Below are positions 6,584-8,168 of a stretch of 8,168 bases of DNA, piece after piece. The notes below the pieces were generated by a model that had not been told where the DNA came from, made no database searches, and was given only the letters and a program-made list of their open reading frames with translations. The DNA lies in NCBI GenBank assembly GCA_030151665.1, contig JASLDB010000314.1, forward strand, positions 1-8,168. The letters are read 5' to 3'. How positions within the stretch are numbered: position 1 is the stretch's first letter; the number at the start of each line of letters is the position of its first letter. The DNA comes from Neisseriaceae bacterium. Lineage in GTDB: Bacteria > Pseudomonadota > Gammaproteobacteria > Burkholderiales > Neisseriaceae. A program made the position numbers and the translations under genes.

Positions 6584-7219
6584 TCATGATTCAGCCGAGT
6601 ATTCTTCCGCAAATGGATCATTTGGATAAACCCGTTTAATCAAAATCAACACGGCGCCATCATTGTTATTGGGTTCGCAATACGCTAAAACAGACGGATG
6701 TGCCATTAACCAACGGCGAACCAAATTTTTTAAAATGGGGCTAAAACCCTTGGAACCCAAGCCACTGCCATGAATGACATGCGCACAAACACCTTTGTCT
6801 TGTACATACTCAATAAACTCATTCAAGGTTTCTTGGGCTTCATCTTGACCATAGCCATGCAAGTCCAAAGTTGATACCACACGCAACTTACCTGATTGTA
6901 GCTTTTGGATGTCTTTTTTTCCTTGACCAAACTTAGTAAACTGTTTGGGTGGCTCATCATCCGTGGCGTGCTGGCTGATGTAGAACAAATCATTTTTTTC
7001 ACCACTTGCCAATAAACTTTGACGACGGCGAATGGGTTCTTTACAAGATTCGGTGGGTTTTCGATTATTGTCTTTAATCGGCACCACCCCTGCCATGGCA
7101 GATTGAAAGCTCAACACCTCTTGCTTTTGGTTTGCCTTCTGCCTAGCAGCTACTGCCTCTTGTTCAATTCTCGCTTGTGAAGACAATTTCTTTAACTGTT
7201 TAATAATATCGTCATCCAT
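6584..7219 (-). CDS. Smr-domain (Smr/MutS2 C-terminal family) protein, SmrB-like
   Basis: This is a 211-residue protein with a C-terminal Smr domain. Residues 1-35 are charged and probably helical. A basic, low-complexity stretch contains FQSAMAGVVPIKD (38-50), which resembles the N-terminal motif of E. coli SmrB. The Smr domain is about 114-196, with the conserved LDLHG at 118-122, HGSGLGSKG at 150-158 and a DGAVLILIKR strand at 187-196. Smr domains are nucleases; E. coli SmrB cleaves mRNA at collided ribosomes. The DLH and HGxG motifs are intact, so nuclease activity is plausible, but which Smr subgroup this is remains inference. The ATG at 7219 is chosen because AGGAGG (7234-7229) sits 9 bases upstream. 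An in-frame ATG 22 codons earlier (7285) lacks such a site and falls inside a terminator. No signal peptide is seen, and the gene is probably monocistronic. Confidence 0.9.
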   Translation of the reverse strand: MDDDIIKQLKKLSSQARIEQEAVAARQKANQKQEVLSFQSAMAGVVPIKDNNRKPTESCKEPIRRRQSLLASGEKNDLFYISQHATDDEPPKQFTKFGQGKKDIQKLQSGKLRVVSTLDLHGYGQDEAQETLNEFIEYVQDKGVCAHVIHGSGLGSKGFSPILKNLVRRWLMAHPSVLAYCEPNNNDGAVLILIKRVYPNDPFAEEYSAES

Positions 7220-7228
7220 GCACCTAAG

Positions 7229-7234
7229 CCTCCT
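7229..7234 (-). promoter_or_regulatory. Strong Shine-Dalgarno of the Smr gene, decides its start
   Basis: A full AGGAGG on the minus strand lies 9 bases before the ATG at 7219. It argues for this start over the upstream in-frame ATG at 7285. Confidence 0.8.
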
Positions 7235-7265
7235 ATCTTGTGCTATCCATTTTAACTGATCCGCC

Positions 7266-7274
7266 ATCATAACA
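7266..7274 (-). promoter_or_regulatory. Candidate extended -10 promoter of the Smr gene
   Basis: The minus strand reads TGTTATGAT, an extended -10 (TG, one base, then TATGAT with five of six consensus matches). No good -35 is seen at 16-18 bases, which extended -10 promoters tolerate. Initiation would be near 7259, about 40 bases before the ATG, and after the terminators of the peroxidase gene. A second candidate, TAAAAT, lies slightly downstream. Confidence 0.4.
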
Positions 7275-7303
7275 AAAAAAGCCACCTCAAATAACGGTGA
7301 CTT
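7274..7303 (-). terminator. Second intrinsic terminator after the Dyp peroxidase gene
   Basis: In the minus-strand transcript AAGUCACC (7303-7296) pairs with GGUGGCUU (7286-7279), including one G-U pair, around a 9-base loop. Seven uridines follow (7280-7274), two of which also pair at the stem base. Its U-tract is longer than that of the first terminator. It lies 48 bases past the peroxidase stop codon. Confidence 0.65.
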
Positions 7304-7316
7304 AATTCACAATCTC

Positions 7317-7340
7317 AAAAAGCCTTTGCCAAGCAAAGGC
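7317..7340 (-). terminator. First intrinsic terminator of the Dyp peroxidase gene
   Basis: GCCTTTGC (7322-7329) and GCAAAGGC (7333-7340) form a perfect 8-bp stem with a 3-base loop, 11 bases after the stop codon. On the minus strand it is followed by TTTTT (7321-7317). On the plus strand there is no T-run of that length, so it acts for the minus strand. Confidence 0.8.
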
Positions 7341-7351
7341 CTTTGATTATC

Positions 7352-8168
7352 TTAATCCAATAATGCTTCTAACATCTCGCAAGATGGTGCAAAGAAATAA
7401 GCACCATTCACAGGCGTGGTGTATTTTAATAAATGATCAGAAACCCCATTTTGGCCAAACATATTTTGCAACATGGTGTCTACTCTTGCCAAATCTTGGC
7501 TATATGCCAAGAAAAACAAACCTTTGTCACCAGTACCACTGCCATAAGGTAAACTGTGGCGCAAAATAGGCAATTCTTCCCCAGATTCATCCGAAATGGT
7601 CACACGGGCAATATGGGCATTATCAGGTTTGGCATCATCTTCTAGCTCAATGCTTTCTAGTTTGGTGCGACCCATTACTTGCTCTTGCTCAGTCACACTG
7701 AGTTTTTTCCAGTCTTGCAAATGATGAACATAGCGCTGTACAAAAACAAAACTGCCATCAACAAACTCGCCATCAGATAGCAATGCGGCTTGCGCACGTT
7801 CTTCTAAGTCAAATGGATTTTCCGTCCCATCAATAAAACCGGTCAAATCTCGCTTATCCAAATAACGAAAACCCGCTTGTTCATCAACCACATCAATTAA
7901 ATCATCAATGCCTTCACACAGGGTTTGTGCCAAAGCAAAACACAAATCGGCACGAGAACTTTCGATGTGAACAAACACATCAACAGGATTAGCTGGCATC
8001 ACTTGAGTGGATTCAATTGGCAATAAATCATAAAAAGCCGCGGGCAATGAGCCATGCAAATTTTTCCAAAGCGCCGTGCCAAAAGCAAAACTCACTCGCA
8101 AAGTGTCTTCGTGCTGGGTTTTCAATAAAGTATACTGCGCCAAGGTTGCTGCAATGCGTTCTTTTAAT
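7352..8168 (-). CDS. Dyp-type heme peroxidase, YfeX-like class; N-terminus outside window
   Basis: This gene encodes a dye-decolorizing peroxidase, a heme enzyme that reduces H2O2 while oxidising organic substrates. The open frame runs to the right edge without a stop and gives 271 visible residues. YfeX has about 299, so some 30 N-terminal residues, including the start codon, are missing. Counting from Leu (TTG) at 8143, the hallmark GFIDGTENP is at 102-110 with the distal Asp105. The proximal heme ligand is expected to be His177 (AHIARVT) and the distal Arg is Arg195 (ILRHSLPYG). The C-terminal MFG...YTTPVNGAYFFAPS is also typical. The TTG at 8143 should not be taken as the start, because family similarity continues upstream. 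Whether a Tat signal precedes it cannot be seen, but YfeX-like members are usually cytoplasmic. It is separated from the Smr gene by two terminators, so it is a separate transcription unit. Confidence 0.93.
   Translation of the reverse strand, partial: LKERIAATLAQYTLLKTQHEDTLRVSFAFGTALWKNLHGSLPAAFYDLLPIESTQVMPANPVDVFVHIESSRADLCFALAQTLCEGIDDLIDVVDEQAGFRYLDKRDLTGFIDGTENPFDLEERAQAALLSDGEFVDGSFVFVQRYVHHLQDWKKLSVTEQEQVMGRTKLESIELEDDAKPDNAHIARVTISDESGEELPILRHSLPYGSGTGDKGLFFLAYSQDLARVDTMLQNMFGQNGVSDHLLKYTTPVNGAYFFAPSCEMLEALLD

Noticed and set aside
7220..7285. Longer Smr protein starting at the upstream ATG (22 extra residues)
   Set aside because: The extension overlaps a terminator stem and the candidate promoter and has no good ribosome binding site. 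The downstream ATG has AGGAGG at 9 bases.
8141..8143. TTG as the start codon of the Dyp peroxidase
   Set aside because: The frame stays open to the window edge, and the alignment with YfeX that I recall implies about 30 more residues upstream. The gene is simply cut by the window.
1..8168. Mobile elements, CRISPR arrays, toxin-antitoxin or defence genes, tRNA or rRNA
   Set aside because: I saw no transposase or integrase motifs, no regular repeat-spacer pattern, no cloverleaf or rRNA sequence, and no unexplained coding stretch large enough to hide such a system.

Overview
The window looks like chromosomal DNA of a member of the Neisseriaceae (Betaproteobacteria). Two observations point there. 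First, the dihydrolipoamide dehydrogenase carries its own N-terminal lipoyl domain, the layout of the neisserial P64k protein. Second, the aceF-lpdA gap holds an exact 12-base AGGCTGCCTGAA. As I recall it, this is the DNA uptake sequence dialect of Simonsiella (AG-simDUS). A Simonsiella-like oral filamentous Neisseriaceae is my best guess; the genus is inference.

Every recognisable gene is on the minus strand, so the window reads biologically from right to left. At the right edge (7352-8168) is a Dyp-type heme peroxidase of the YfeX class whose N-terminus lies outside the window. It ends in two tandem intrinsic terminators (7317-7340 and 7274-7303). Next is a small Smr-domain protein (6584-7219) with a strong AGGAGG ribosome binding site and a probable promoter of its own. 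A 408-base AT-rich non-coding stretch follows (6176-6583). It contains a plausible extended -10 promoter for the next operon, a cluster of short repeats (consensus ATTRCAACA) and a long predicted 5' leader.

The left three quarters is the pyruvate dehydrogenase operon in the order aceE (E1, 3506-6175), aceF (E2, 1782-3416), lpdA (E3, 1-1712, C-terminus cut by the window edge). Together these make the complex that turns pyruvate, CoA and NAD+ into acetyl-CoA, CO2 and NADH. E1 decarboxylates pyruvate on thiamine diphosphate, E2 carries the acetyl group on two lipoyl domains and passes it to CoA, and E3 reoxidises the lipoyl group. The two gaps inside the operon each contain a perfect 8-bp hairpin. 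The aceE-aceF hairpin has no U-tract. The aceF-lpdA hairpin has a short U-tract and contains the uptake sequence, so E3 may be expressed through partial read-through.

I found no mobile element, CRISPR array, tRNA, rRNA or defence system, and no new multi-gene system. The points that deserve a second look are regulatory: the two intra-operon hairpins, the uptake sequence built into one of them, the repeats upstream of aceE, and near-identical DNA shared by the three lipoyl-domain coding segments.
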